Below, in pieces: positions 1-8,426 of a stretch of 64,000 bases of DNA; position 1 is the stretch's first letter; every line of letters begins with the position of its first letter. The DNA is from Planctomycetaceae bacterium. Its GTDB lineage: Bacteria > Planctomycetota > Planctomycetia > Gemmatales > Gemmataceae. The stretch lies in NCBI GenBank assembly GCA_013823135.1, contig PNLP01000015.1:62001-126000 (forward strand). Direction: 5' to 3'. Made by a program: the position numbers and the translations under genes. The notes under the pieces are model-generated. The model was not told the origin of the DNA, ran no database searches, and worked only from the letters and a program-made list of their open reading frames with translations.

Positions 1-102
1 AGCGACCGGAGTTGCCAGTTTGCTCGCCAAAATCGAGTACCATATCCCAGAAACAAGGATTGCCGCGTGCCCCCGCTTCCCACCGTCTTCCGGAGACTCG
101 CC

Positions 103-1071
103 ATGCTCGGCCGCCCCCTCGCCGGAATGCTGCTCACATTGCTTCTGGTCGGACCACTGCTCGCCGACGATGCGCCGCCGCGCGACAAACTCGCGGGGCT
201 CGAAGTTCGCATGTGGGAATGGCGACGGCTCCGTAACCAGATCGACATGCTCCCCCTCACGGGGATGATCGTTGCCGATGGCCCGAAGTTGCCGGACGTC
301 AGCGCGTTCGACAAGCTCGTTGTGGACGCCCTCCGCGAGGTCCACAACCGCGGGGCCGACCTGTACAACACGACTCGCGATTTCGACGGCGCGTTCCGAA
401 CTTACCAGGGCGGGCTGGTCGCTGTTAAGCCACTGCTGAACCACCGACCGGAAGCCCAGAAGTTGATCGAGGACGGGCTCGCGGCCGCGGACAAGGAACC
501 CACACCCGCGAGGAAGGCGTTCAAACTCCACGAGACAATCGAGGCCGTTCGCAAGTCGCTGAAGGACGCCAACGAGCCGCCCATCAAGCCGATCAAGCCC
601 GACCCCAAGCCGGTCGAGCCCGTCGTTGAGCCGAAGCCGAAGCCGATCAAGCCGATCGAACCAGACCCGAAGACGAAGTCGAAAGATCCCGTCGAGCCGG
701 CCCCGAACCCGAAGGCCAAGGACCCCACCGAGCCCAAGAAGACGAAGGAACCCGCCGAGCCGAAGAAGCCGAAAGACCCGAACCCGGTCTCGGCGAAATC
801 GACTGGCATTACGGGAAAGCTCACGCTCAAGGGTCAACCGCTCGCCGCTGGCGAGCTGACGATCGTGTCGCTCGGTCTCGCGCAGCCACGTGTGTATTCG
901 ACAGCCGTGAAGGAGGGATCGTACTCGTTCGCCGAGGTTATTCCGCCCGGCAAGTATGTCGTGATCGTGGCGGCGAAGGGGATCCCGGAGAAGTTCCAGA
1001 CCACGACATCATCGGGGATCATGATTGACGTGAAAGCCGGGGCCAGCAGCCACGACTTCGACCTGAAGTGA
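103..1071 (+). CDS. Secreted Pro/Lys-rich protein with C-terminal transthyretin-like domain
   Basis: Unnamed 322-residue exported protein. The ATG at 103 is chosen over an upstream GTG (67) because it puts a hydrophobic signal peptide (residues 2-20, ending near LLADD) at the very N-terminus. Residues about 25-150 are a helical region of unknown function. Residues about 155-245 are a low-complexity linker of repeated KPIKP, EPKK and PKDP units, probably a periplasmic or wall-spanning spacer. The last 75 residues begin GITGKLTLKGQPL and look like a carboxypeptidase-regulatory/transthyretin-like beta-sandwich, a fold also present in the small lipoproteins near 35, 53 and 54 kb. It converges with the thioesterase gene 6 bp downstream. 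The domain call comes from sequence pattern only; the role is unknown. Confidence 0.75.
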   Translation: MLGRPLAGMLLTLLLVGPLLADDAPPRDKLAGLEVRMWEWRRLRNQIDMLPLTGMIVADGPKLPDVSAFDKLVVDALREVHNRGADLYNTTRDFDGAFRTYQGGLVAVKPLLNHRPEAQKLIEDGLAAADKEPTPARKAFKLHETIEAVRKSLKDANEPPIKPIKPDPKPVEPVVEPKPKPIKPIEPDPKTKSKDPVEPAPNPKAKDPTEPKKTKEPAEPKKPKDPNPVSAKSTGITGKLTLKGQPLAAGELTIVSLGLAQPRVYSTAVKEGSYSFAEVIPPGKYVVIVAAKGIPEKFQTTTSSGIMIDVKAGASSHDFDLK

Positions 1072-1077
1072 TGGCTT

Positions 1078-1488
1078 TCACGCTTCCAGTTTCGCGCGAA
1101 TCTCGGCAGGGATTTCGAGCGACTCAATTTGATCCGGGCTCTGCGTGCGACACAGCACGGCCGTGACCCGGCCCACCGCGACGGGTTCGCCCCGCTGGTT
1201 TGTGAAGTCGAAGCGATAGCTCACGGACTTGCGCCCCACCTTCTCGACCGTCACCGCGATGGTCAGCACATCCTCGAACACGGCAGGTTTCTGGTAGTCG
1301 CAGGTTGCCGACACGCGGGGGAAGCCGATCTTGGAACCGCCCTCGCGCCAGCTCACGGTCAGCCCGCGGTCACGCAGGAACGCCGTCTCGGCGGCTTCCA
1401 TGAACCGGAAGAAGTTCGAGAAGTGCATGATTCCCGCCATGTCGGTGTCACCGAACTCGACGCGGCGGGTGGCATGAAATGGAGTCAT
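1078..1488 (-). CDS. Acyl-CoA thioesterase, 4HBT/YbgC-type hotdog fold
   Basis: A 136-residue hotdog-fold thioesterase, expected to hydrolyse short acyl-CoA or aryl-CoA esters in the cytoplasm. The N-terminal signature EFGDTDMAGIMHFSNFFRF matches the 4-hydroxybenzoyl-CoA thioesterase family, in which the second Asp of the DTD (residue 16) is the catalytic acid. The start at 1488 (MTPFHATRR) gives the usual family length; an upstream in-frame start would add 16 residues of unrelated sequence. It is transcribed divergently from the alpha/beta hydrolase that begins 100 bp away. The substrate cannot be told from the sequence, and no Tol-Pal genes lie nearby to support a strict YbgC role. Confidence 0.85.
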   Translation of the reverse strand: MTPFHATRRVEFGDTDMAGIMHFSNFFRFMEAAETAFLRDRGLTVSWREGGSKIGFPRVSATCDYQKPAVFEDVLTIAVTVEKVGRKSVSYRFDFTNQRGEPVAVGRVTAVLCRTQSPDQIESLEIPAEIRAKLEA

Positions 1489-1588
1489 GGGTTTTGTTGC
1501 TGAAAGCCGAGGGCGCGGGCGAACGTCGCAGTACATCTTACCACCTTGGGGAGGTGGCGGACGTGTCCCCCGTCGCTACCCTGTTGGC

Positions 1589-2449
1589 ATGATCGCCACC
1601 GCCGAGGAATTTCGATCCGCTCTCGCGGCATTCCGTGCTGAAGCCTCGCTCGGTGTTCTCGACACCGGCCGCTATCGGATGCGGTACTTCTCTTGGGGAA
1701 GCGGGCCGCCGGTGGTGTTCATCCACGGCATGGCCGACACCGCCCGTGCCTTCCTCATGGTGATGCACCGCATCACGCCGCGGTTCACCTGCGTCGGTTA
1801 CGAACTTCCGGACGGTCTCACGGATGGCTCGCGACTCGCACGCTACACCTACGCCAACTACACCGCCGACTTGCTGGCGTTGCTCGATCACCTGAAGTTC
1901 CTGCAGGCTGCCGTGGTGGGGTCGTCGTTTGGGTCCACGATCGCGCTTGCGGCACTCGCGGCAGCACCCGCACGGTTCACGCACGGTGTGTTGCAGAACG
2001 GCTTTGCACACCGCCCGCTCACCCGCTGGCAACGGCAACTCGCACGGTCGGCACGGTTCTGGCCGGGGTGGTTCGCGGACTGGCCCGAGATTCACCGCGC
2101 GGTGATGTGGCGAGTCGAACGCGCGACACTCTCGGCTCTGCCGCCGCCCGTCGCGGACGACTTCGTGGCGAACGGTGCCCGCACGCCGATTCGTGCGTCG
2201 GCCCTGCGCTCGCTGGCAATTCACCGAACCGACCTTCGACCGCTGCTGCCGACGATTCGCACGCCGATGCTGCTGCTCACGGGCGACCGCGACCCACTCG
2301 TGCCGCCGTCGTGCGCCGCGGCGCTCGAACGCGGGCTACCGAGTGTGCGGCGAATCGAGTTCGCGAACTGCGGGCACTACCCGCAATACACGCACCCCGT
2401 CCCGATGGCCGAGGCGATCGGGACTTTTCTGACAGAAGCCCACCCATAG
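1589..2449 (+). CDS. Alpha/beta hydrolase
   Basis: A 286-residue alpha/beta-hydrolase-fold enzyme. Visible signatures are the oxyanion segment FIHGMAD, the nucleophile elbow GSSFGS (Ser near residue 111), the acid in LLTGDRDPLVPP and the catalytic His in NCGHYPQY, in the order expected for the fold. The start at 1589 (MIATAEEF) is preferred, since the upstream in-frame extension from 1487 overlaps the divergent thioesterase gene and reads as untranslated leader. The substrate is unknown; such proteins are esterases, epoxide hydrolases or C-C hydrolases. The stop codon lies in the loop of a 10-bp hairpin (2437-2462), so an interspersed palindrome supplies the last codons and probably the terminator. 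Confidence 0.88.
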   Translation: MIATAEEFRSALAAFRAEASLGVLDTGRYRMRYFSWGSGPPVVFIHGMADTARAFLMVMHRITPRFTCVGYELPDGLTDGSRLARYTYANYTADLLALLDHLKFLQAAVVGSSFGSTIALAALAAAPARFTHGVLQNGFAHRPLTRWQRQLARSARFWPGWFADWPEIHRAVMWRVERATLSALPPPVADDFVANGARTPIRASALRSLAIHRTDLRPLLPTIRTPMLLLTGDRDPLVPPSCAAALERGLPSVRRIEFANCGHYPQYTHPVPMAEAIGTFLTEAHP

Positions 2450-2462
2450 CAATGGGTGGGCT
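2437..2462 (+). terminator. Palindrome containing the hydrolase stop codon
   Basis: The arm AGCCCACCCA (2437-2446) pairs perfectly with TGGGTGGGCT (2453-2462) across a 6-nt loop that contains the TAG stop of the upstream gene. Similar AGCCCACCC palindromes occur at 54484 and 54530, so this is a repeat element at the gene end that may act as a 3' stabiliser or weak terminator. No U-tract follows. Confidence 0.5.
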
Positions 2463-2575
2463 TGCGGGGCTCCCAACATTCCCAGAAGCCCACGAGTTTC
2501 TTACACTCCCATCATCACCCCGAACCTCCCAACGGGTCGGCGGATCATTTGAGACGCACCCACGCGAGGCAACAC

Positions 2576-4183
2576 ATGGCGAAGCTGCGGATCGGCCGGG
2601 AAATCCTGAAGAACGCCCTCGATCGCGCCATCCTCTCGGAAAGCGAGAAGGCGACTGTGGACAAACTCCTCAGCGCGGCCGCGGCCAAGGGACCGGTCAA
2701 CACCGAGGTTTCCCAGCTTCCGCAGTCGTGCCTCAAGGCACTTCTCGATGATTCCCGGCTCACGCCCAACCAGCGGGCCGTGATCGTCATGTACGTCCAC
2801 GGCATGAGCGGGAACGCTGGGCCGCAGCGTGACTACGTCTACAGCAGCGTCGTCGCGAATCCCGTCGAGTTCGGCTCAACCTTCGCCATGCTCGGCAGCA
2901 AGACGCCCAACGCGGAGCTGTTCCTGAACGGCCGCTGGTACCCGATCACGCTGAACGTGCAGTTCCTGAACGACAACCGCGAGGGGAACCACCTCAGCAA
3001 GGGTGTGATGCTGCACGGCACGCTCTCGATGTGCGAGACGGCGTTCGGCTTCAGCCGCTACATCTACCCGGACATGTTCCTCGACGACAGCGGGATGCAG
3101 CGCGAACTCACGATCCTCCAGGTGCTGAACCACTTCGGCTACCGCGGCATCCAGGCCCAACCCGGCGAGTTCAACCTGAAGCTGCTGCGGTCCGAGCGAC
3201 TGAGCCGCGAGCGGGGTAAGCTCGTGCTTGTGGCCGGCCCGGTGGTCACCATCTCGAACCGCTGGCTGCCCGGTCCCGAGAGTCGAGCGCTGGGCACGAA
3301 GGAGATGCCGCGGAAGTGCGTGATCGAGGCGGAACTGGAAGTCGCAGAGGAACAGCGGAACTACTACGCCCCGTTCGGCGGCCAGCAAGAAGGGATGAGT
3401 CGCCTGCCGTTCGTCCGCGTGTTCAGCCTCGACACCAAGGGGTACGTCTACGCCGATGTGGACGACGTGCTGACCTACGAGTTCGACACGCAAGCGATGT
3501 CGAAGCTCCACTTGCCGCCCGACATGCTCAACGTGTTGGGGCGTGTGTTCCTCACCCCTGTCGAGGGACTGTTCGGCGACGTCATCAAGGGGAAGCACGG
3601 TGGCGTGGTCATTCTCGCGGCGGGCAACCCCGGCGTCGGCAAGACGCTCACGGCCGAGGTGTACGCGGAGCAGACGCAGCGCCCGCTCTATGTGCTGGAA
3701 CTGGGCGAACTCGGCACGAACGTGCAGCAACTGGAAGAGAACCTGAACCGCGTCTTCGACCGTGTGGCGAGGTGGAACGCCGTGCTGCAGTTCGACGAGT
3801 GTGAAATCTTCCTCGCGCAGCGGAACGACGACCTCGAACGCAGCGCGATCGTCGGCAGCTTCCTGCGCTTGCTCGACTACTATCAGGGGATTCTGTTCCT
3901 GACGACGAACCGTGCCGAGGTGCTCGACCACGCGGTTCGCAGCCGGGTGATGCTGAAGTTGTCGTACCCCGACCTGGATCAGGAAGCCCGCATCGTGATC
4001 TGGCAGACGATGCTGCAAGCTGCCGGGATGACTCTCACGGAGGGCACGATTGCTCAACTCGCGGAGACTGTGCTGAACGGTCGCCAGATCCGCAACCTGA
4101 CGCGGCTGGCGAAGATCCTCCACCCCGCCGGAACCGTGACACTCGCTGAGATGCGGGACGTGCTACGCTACGGCTGCGCGTAA
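2576..4183 (+). CDS. AAA-family ATPase
   Basis: A 535-residue ATPase with one AAA module. Walker A is GNPGVGKT at about residue 350; Walker B is LQFDEC near residue 404; FLTTNRAEVLDHAVRSR (sensor-1 to arginine-finger region) follows at about 435-455. The N-terminal ~330 residues are not recognised and probably form the substrate-specific part. The gene starts at MAKLRIGREI, the first Met that begins plausible protein sequence; the preceding 40 codons lie in the leader. It stands alone on its strand between the hydrolase and the convergent sdhB gene. AAA proteins of this layout remodel or unfold partner proteins; the partner cannot be inferred. Confidence 0.8.
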   Translation: MAKLRIGREILKNALDRAILSESEKATVDKLLSAAAAKGPVNTEVSQLPQSCLKALLDDSRLTPNQRAVIVMYVHGMSGNAGPQRDYVYSSVVANPVEFGSTFAMLGSKTPNAELFLNGRWYPITLNVQFLNDNREGNHLSKGVMLHGTLSMCETAFGFSRYIYPDMFLDDSGMQRELTILQVLNHFGYRGIQAQPGEFNLKLLRSERLSRERGKLVLVAGPVVTISNRWLPGPESRALGTKEMPRKCVIEAELEVAEEQRNYYAPFGGQQEGMSRLPFVRVFSLDTKGYVYADVDDVLTYEFDTQAMSKLHLPPDMLNVLGRVFLTPVEGLFGDVIKGKHGGVVILAAGNPGVGKTLTAEVYAEQTQRPLYVLELGELGTNVQQLEENLNRVFDRVARWNAVLQFDECEIFLAQRNDDLERSAIVGSFLRLLDYYQGILFLTTNRAEVLDHAVRSRVMLKLSYPDLDQEARIVIWQTMLQAAGMTLTEGTIAQLAETVLNGRQIRNLTRLAKILHPAGTVTLAEMRDVLRYGCA

Positions 4184-4186
4184 ACA

Positions 4187-4218
4187 TTTGGCCGCTTGCA
4201 GCATCGAAAGCGGCCAAA
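4187..4218. terminator. Bidirectional hairpin between AAA ATPase and sdhB
   Basis: An 11-bp perfect stem, TTTGGCCGCTT pairing with AAGCGGCCAAA around a 10-nt loop, sits in the 37-bp gap between two convergent genes. Its A/T ends give it terminator character in both directions. Confidence 0.65.
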
Positions 4219-4220
4219 GA

Positions 4221-4976
4221 TCACCCGTTCACGACCGAACTGACTGTGCTGGCGATGAAGTCGCGGTTGAGCTGCGCAATGTGCTCGACGCTGATTTCCT
4301 TCGGGCACGCGGCCTCGCACTCGTTGATGTTCGTGCAGTGGCCGAACCCTTCGCGGTCGTGGGTCGCGACCATCGACCGCACCCGAGCCTTCCGTTCCGG
4401 GTCGCCCTGTGGCATCTGCGCGAGGTGGCTCACCTTCGCGCTCAGGAACAGCATCGCGGAGGCGTTCGGGCACGCGGCCACGCACGCCCCGCAGCCGATG
4501 CACTCGGCCGCGTCCATCGCGCGGTCCGCGTCCACCTTCGGGATCGGCAGCGAGTTGCCATCCGGGGCACCGCCGGTGTTCACGCTCACGAAGCCGCCGG
4601 ACTGAATGATCCGGTCGAACGCCGTGCGGTCGCAAACGAGATCCTTCATCACGGGAAACGCCGCGGCTCGCCACGGCTCGATGTAGATGTTGTCCCCGTC
4701 GCGGAAGCTCCGCATGTGCAGTTGGCAGGTCGTCGTGGCTCGTTCCGGACCGTGTGCCAGCCCGTTAATCACCATCGAGCAACTGCCACAAATCCCCTCG
4801 CGGCAATCGTGGTCGAACGCGACCGGCTCCTGCCCTTCCTTGGTGAGTCGCTCGTTCAGCGTGTCGAGCATTTCCAGGAACGACATGTCCGGGCTGATGC
4901 CGTCGATTGGGTAGGAGACGAGCTTGCCCGCGTCGTTGCGGGACTTCTGACGCCAAACGTGAAGGTTGAGTTTCAT
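4221..4976 (-). CDS. sdhB: Succinate dehydrogenase/fumarate reductase iron-sulfur subunit
   Basis: A 251-residue iron-sulfur subunit of complex II, which passes electrons between the flavoprotein and the membrane anchor. The N-terminal plant-ferredoxin-like domain has the [2Fe-2S] ligands in CREGICGSC followed by the downstream Cys in TTCQLHMR. The C-terminal domain has [12 protein letters not shown] and [14 protein letters not shown] for the [4Fe-4S] and [3Fe-4S] clusters. The overall pattern (long insert [26 protein letters not shown]) resembles the Bacteroidetes/epsilonproteobacterial-like class. sdhA and sdhC are not adjacent, so the complex genes must be dispersed or lie elsewhere. The upstream neighbour on the same strand is an unrelated ThuA-like gene. 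Confidence 0.93.
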   Translation of the reverse strand: MKLNLHVWRQKSRNDAGKLVSYPIDGISPDMSFLEMLDTLNERLTKEGQEPVAFDHDCREGICGSCSMVINGLAHGPERATTTCQLHMRSFRDGDNIYIEPWRAAAFPVMKDLVCDRTAFDRIIQSGGFVSVNTGGAPDGNSLPIPKVDADRAMDAAECIGCGACVAACPNASAMLFLSAKVSHLAQMPQGDPERKARVRSMVATHDREGFGHCTNINECEAACPKEISVEHIAQLNRDFIASTVSSVVNG

Positions 4977-5050
4977 GGCTGGTGATTGGGTCTGTCGGCG
5001 AGCAACAAACCGTCCCGGGTGTGGGGATGTCTTCTCTCAGTATAGGTAAA

Positions 5051-5078
5051 GTCCGCGGGTAGAAACCTAACCGCGGAC
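5051..5078 (-). terminator. Hairpin downstream of ThuA-like gene
   Basis: An 8-bp GC stem (GTCCGCGG / CCGCGGAC) with a 12-nt loop lies just 3' of the ThuA-like gene; on the minus strand it is followed by TTTACC. It probably separates that transcript from sdhB. Confidence 0.5.
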
Positions 5079-5090
5079 CGAGGGCCGAGA

Positions 5091-5990
5091 TCACTTCTTT
5101 TTGGGATCCCAATTCGCCTTGATCTCCTCGTCGCTGACAGTCGAGGCAACGCCATCGTTTGGCACCTCGACCTTGCAAATCCACAGCAAGGCGTTCAGCA
5201 CCACCTTGCGGAAGTTGTCGTCGAGCCAGTTGCGGTGGAAGTGGCCGCCGGTGAAACCGACCCCGCGACCGCCGTCGGTCCGTTCCGTGGCCCACATCAT
5301 CGTCTCGTTGCGGCCCTTGTTCTCCTGAATGTGCTTGTATGGCCCCTTGGGATAGACATATGGGCCGTCACGCACCGCATCGCTGGGCTTGGCAACCAGG
5401 ATCGGCGTGATCGCCTTCATATCCTCGCGGAACCGCATGTTCATGTACCACTCGTCCTTCACGGAGAATGGCTTGACGCCGTTCGCGATGGGGTGCTTGG
5501 GGAACTCGGTGAACTCGGGCTTCCACATCGGGTTGCACGAGAACATGCTTTCGTAGTAGCCGCCAATCCAGTCGCGAAACTCCGGGCCGCCCAGGTCCTT
5601 CGGCACCTCGACGCCGTAGTGAGCGCACATCAGGCCAGTCCCTTTCGCCATCAGCTTGCCGATCCGTTCGAGTCGCTTCTCGCGAATGAGGGGGTGGCCG
5701 CCGCCACCGTCGGCGTAGCACAGAATGCCGTCGGCCGTGTCGAGTGCGGAATCGTCCTTGGGGTAACCGTTCTTGAAGACGGTGGTTTCGAGCCCCTTCA
5801 CGTCTTTGAGGCACTTGTCGAGGAGCAGAACGCCGGCGTTGAACTCGTGGTCGCCGGGGCCGTGGCTGGGTGTGCCCGCGATGAGCACGAGTTTCTTCGG
5901 CTTCGCGTCCGCAGCATTGGCGAGTGGCAGGTGTAAGCCTGCTGTTCCGACCGCGGTTGTTGCGAGGAAATCGCGACGGGAGAGATTCAT
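5091..5990 (-). CDS. ThuA-like domain protein with Tat signal
   Basis: A 299-residue exported protein. The N-terminus NLSRRDFLATTAVGTAGL is a twin-arginine signal peptide, ending near ANA. The mature part begins KKLVLIAGTPSHGPGDHEF and continues with DGILCYADGGGGHPL and an HYGVEVPKD segment, the pattern of the ThuA (trehalose utilisation, class-I glutamine-amidotransferase-like fold) family common in planctomycetes and often linked to sugar catabolism. The start at 5990 is chosen because it positions the Tat motif correctly; the longer reading frame upstream is not supported. The true enzymatic activity of secreted ThuA-like proteins is not established. It lies 112 bp downstream of the 2H-like gene on the same strand. 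Confidence 0.82.
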   Translation of the reverse strand: MNLSRRDFLATTAVGTAGLHLPLANAADAKPKKLVLIAGTPSHGPGDHEFNAGVLLLDKCLKDVKGLETTVFKNGYPKDDSALDTADGILCYADGGGGHPLIREKRLERIGKLMAKGTGLMCAHYGVEVPKDLGGPEFRDWIGGYYESMFSCNPMWKPEFTEFPKHPIANGVKPFSVKDEWYMNMRFREDMKAITPILVAKPSDAVRDGPYVYPKGPYKHIQENKGRNETMMWATERTDGGRGVGFTGGHFHRNWLDDNFRKVVLNALLWICKVEVPNDGVASTVSDEEIKANWDPKKK

Positions 5991-6102
5991 CGGTGCATTC
6001 TCCGTGAGGGAAGCGACACAGTGATTGTCGGGAAATGCTTGGCGAGCGGCGACAGTCAGGTCGCCAGTGATTCGTGTCACTTCGTTTGCACACCAGCCAT
6101 GT

Positions 6103-6489
6103 TTAGTAACAGCCGTGCCCAATTGAGAAGTGTAAAGGGTATATTGGCTCGCCTAAACCCAATTCAGATCTAAGCTCAAGTGCGAACTTGCACCTGACTG
6201 GAAACCAGAAATAATCCCCGTTCGTTGCAAACTCTGGGACTATTTCAAAATCAACTTCCAGCCCATCATACTTTTCCCAAGCCAGCATATTTGTCGGTTC
6301 CTCATCTCGCACAATGGTAATGTGCGATTCCCACGCTGGCTTTTGCAGTTTATTGCATTTATATCTATGGATATAGAACAAGTGGCGATAGTATTTGCCG
6401 AGTTCTGGATCGGCGTCAAGAACCACCCACCATTTAGAGGAAGAAGCCCCGAGTAGTTTGGGGCTATATCTAATGATACCTGTGTCCAT
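6103..6489 (-). CDS. Small 2H-phosphoesterase-like protein
   Basis: A 128-residue cytoplasmic protein that I do not recognise by name. It contains two H-x-[ST] motifs, HITI at residues 56-59 and HFSI at 120-123, the hallmark of the 2H phosphoesterase superfamily (LigT, AKAP18-like, and phage cyclic-nucleotide hydrolases such as Acb1). Each motif ends a beta-strand-like stretch, as expected. Base composition is clearly more AT-rich than in the neighbours, suggesting recent acquisition. It follows an antitoxin-like gene by 18 bp and ends a three-gene run with an aminotransferase. What is seen is the pair of motifs; the superfamily is known to act on cyclic 2',3'-phosphates or 2'-5' linkages; an RNA-processing, nucleotide-signal or toxin role is inference. 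Confidence 0.6.
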   Translation of the reverse strand: MDTGIIRYSPKLLGASSSKWWVVLDADPELGKYYRHLFYIHRYKCNKLQKPAWESHITIVRDEEPTNMLAWEKYDGLEVDFEIVPEFATNGDYFWFPVRCKFALELRSELGLGEPIYPLHFSIGHGCY

Positions 6490-6507
6490 GTTAAGCCGAA
6501 TGGTGAA

Positions 6508-6705
6508 TCATTTCTTGTGGACAGTGAACGTTTCGTCATCGATGGAATTGAAGAGCGCGGAGTAGCCCGGCGGCCAGTCGTTCGGGGCCGGGGGTTTCGG
6601 TCGCACCACGACTTCCACTTCGAATTCGGCATCCGGTTGGCTGACTGGAATTTCGAGGTGGAGCTTGCTGTCGGGGCCACTTCTTGAAGTCAGCACAATG
6701 CTCAT
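6508..6705 (-). CDS. Small antitoxin-like protein
   Basis: A 65-residue protein with a short beta-rich N-terminus (KLHLEIPVSQPDAEFEVEVVV) followed by a Pro-rich turn and the motif WPPGYSALF. Small proteins of this plan are abundant in Gemmata-type genomes and are usually annotated as antitoxin components placed before a PIN-domain toxin. Here no PIN gene follows; instead the 2H-phosphoesterase-like gene begins 18 bp downstream. The start codon lies 3 bp after the stop of the upstream aminotransferase gene, so the three genes are probably co-transcribed. The family assignment rests on recalled pattern similarity only. Confidence 0.55.
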   Translation of the reverse strand: MSIVLTSRSGPDSKLHLEIPVSQPDAEFEVEVVVRPKPPAPNDWPPGYSALFNSIDDETFTVHKK

Positions 6706-6708
6706 GGT

Positions 6709-7980
6709 TCATCCTCCGTTGCTCGTGATTATACCTCCACTCCTGGCAGCTTGCAGGCACGTTGGCAACTCGTTCGCCAGCACGTCGATTTCCGCTTCCG
6801 TCGTGTAGAAGTGGTGGCTCACGCGAAGCAGCAGGCGGTCGGGGTGGGTTCGCTCGATCACCGGAATCTCGATGCGGCGATCCCACAGTTCTTTCCGCAG
6901 TCGTGCGGTGTTCACGGTTGTCGGCAAGTTGAACGCCGTCATCGCGCCGTGCATCCCCGGAGCCGCCGGTGTCGCCAGTGACAGCCCGATGTCACCGATC
7001 ACCTTGCGGGTGTACGTGGCCAACTCCGCGATGCGATTGCGGACCGCATTCCACCCGAGTTCGGTCTGGAAGTCGATGGCGGCGGGGACCGCGAGCCAAG
7101 GGCAGAAGTCTCGCGTTCCCTCGAACTCCAGAAAGCGAATCCGCGGCGTGGAACCATAGTTGTCGCGTGCGTCTGGTCCTTCGGATTTCGTGATCTCGCC
7201 GATGGGATACTTGTCGGCGTGGTAACCCCACGAGACGTGCAGCGGTTGCAAGCGGTCCTCGTTCCCGCGACCGATCACGAGGAAACCCGCCCCACTCGGC
7301 GCGAGCAGCCACTTGTGCAGGTTCCCGGTGTAGAAGTCCGCCCCAATCGAATCGACGTTTAGCGGCAACATCGCGGCCGCGTGTGCTCCATCGACTACGG
7401 TCGGCACGCCCCGCTTGCGAGCTTCGGCACACAGTTCCTTCGCGGGGAGTACGAGCCCCGTCGGTGAGAGCACATGGCTGAAGAACAGCACACGGGTTCG
7501 CGGGGTGATCGCCCGACACATGGCCTCGACAATCTCGTTCGGGTCGCTCGCCATTGTCGGCAGGGGGAATGTGCGGACGCTCAGCGCTTGCCGCTGCCCG
7601 ACGCGATCCCAGCACCACGCCATGCAACCGTATTCGTGGTCGGTCATCAGGATTTCGCCGCCCGAGTTGAGCCGCAACCCGGACGCGACGAGGTTGATGG
7701 CCGCCGACACGTTCGTGGTGAAGACGAACCGTTGTGGCGTGGTGCCCAGAAACGTGGCGATGCGTTCGCGTGCCTCCCATAACAGTGGCGGCGCTTGCCG
7801 AACGTAGAAGTCGGTTGGTCCTGCGGCGAGACAGTGGCGAATGGCAGTGACGCGATCGAACACCGGTTGCGGCAGCGGCCCGAACGACCCGGTGTTGAGC
7901 ATGGTCACGGTCGGATCGAGGATCATCCGTGCGCGTGCCGCGGACCAATCGGGTGAAGCAGAAGGCTGTTCGCTGGGCAT
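6709..7980 (-). CDS. Class V aminotransferase-like PLP enzyme
   Basis: A 423-residue pyridoxal-phosphate enzyme of the aminotransferase class V/isopenicillin-N-epimerase-like group. MLNTGSFGPLPQPVFDRV is the family's N-terminal signature; VVDGAHAAAMLPLNVDSIGADFYTGNLHKW places the PLP-binding Asp and the Schiff-base Lys (in NLHKW). Such enzymes include epimerases, cysteine desulfurases and kynureninase-like enzymes; the name isopenicillin N epimerase is usually transferred wrongly and nothing here suggests beta-lactam synthesis. The start at 7980 gives the normal length; the ORF extends 27 codons further upstream without support. It is the first gene of a run with the antitoxin-like and 2H genes. 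Confidence 0.85.
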   Translation of the reverse strand: MPSEQPSASPDWSAARARMILDPTVTMLNTGSFGPLPQPVFDRVTAIRHCLAAGPTDFYVRQAPPLLWEARERIATFLGTTPQRFVFTTNVSAAINLVASGLRLNSGGEILMTDHEYGCMAWCWDRVGQRQALSVRTFPLPTMASDPNEIVEAMCRAITPRTRVLFFSHVLSPTGLVLPAKELCAEARKRGVPTVVDGAHAAAMLPLNVDSIGADFYTGNLHKWLLAPSGAGFLVIGRGNEDRLQPLHVSWGYHADKYPIGEITKSEGPDARDNYGSTPRIRFLEFEGTRDFCPWLAVPAAIDFQTELGWNAVRNRIAELATYTRKVIGDIGLSLATPAAPGMHGAMTAFNLPTTVNTARLRKELWDRRIEIPVIERTHPDRLLLRVSHHFYTTEAEIDVLANELPTCLQAARSGGIITSNGG

Positions 7981-8098
7981 TCCGCACTCCGCGTGTGGAT
8001 CAATGACTCCTCGGATGGTGTATGAGTCTCGGGCTTCGGTATCACGCTGAAGCGGCCCCACCGTTGGCGCAAGTCTTGAAGTTGCACTTGTTGTTTTT

Positions 8099-8337
8099 AG
8101 CCGCGGATGCGGCGGCGGATGGTAGCCAGGGGTGCAGCGAACGAAGTGAGCAAACCCCTGGTCCGCGGCGTTGTGTGAAGTGAAGCCCCGGATGGGGCGG
8201 CGGACACCACACTCATCTCATCGTTGCTTCCGTCGCCCTTCCAGGGCTTGGGCCTTTGTGGGGCATCGCCTTCCAGGGGTTGCGTTCGCTTCGCTCACTC
8301 CACCCCTGGCTACCATCCGTCGCCGCATCCGCGGCTA
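8099..8337. repeat. Imperfect long inverted repeat
   Basis: A 446-bp gap between the aminotransferase and the zinc-ribbon gene holds an imperfect ~64-bp inverted repeat. The left arm starts AGCCGCGGATGCGG (8099-8161) and the right arm ends CCGCATCCGCGGCT (8272-8337). The arms also share the CCAGGGGT and GGTAGCCAGGGG blocks. Between them lie smaller GC palindromes (8186-8203). No ORF in it is credible. Confidence 0.75.
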
Positions 8338-8426
8338 CAAAACTCGGGACCGCCAAACCGTGGGGTGCGTGGGCGCGCGGGAACAGTCGGCTGTCGCCGA
8401 CCGCTCGTCTCGATCTCGTGGTGTTC

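Noticed and set aside
6709..7980. Isopenicillin N epimerase in a beta-lactam cluster
   Set aside because: Only the broad class V aminotransferase family is visible; no synthetase or other biosynthetic genes are near.
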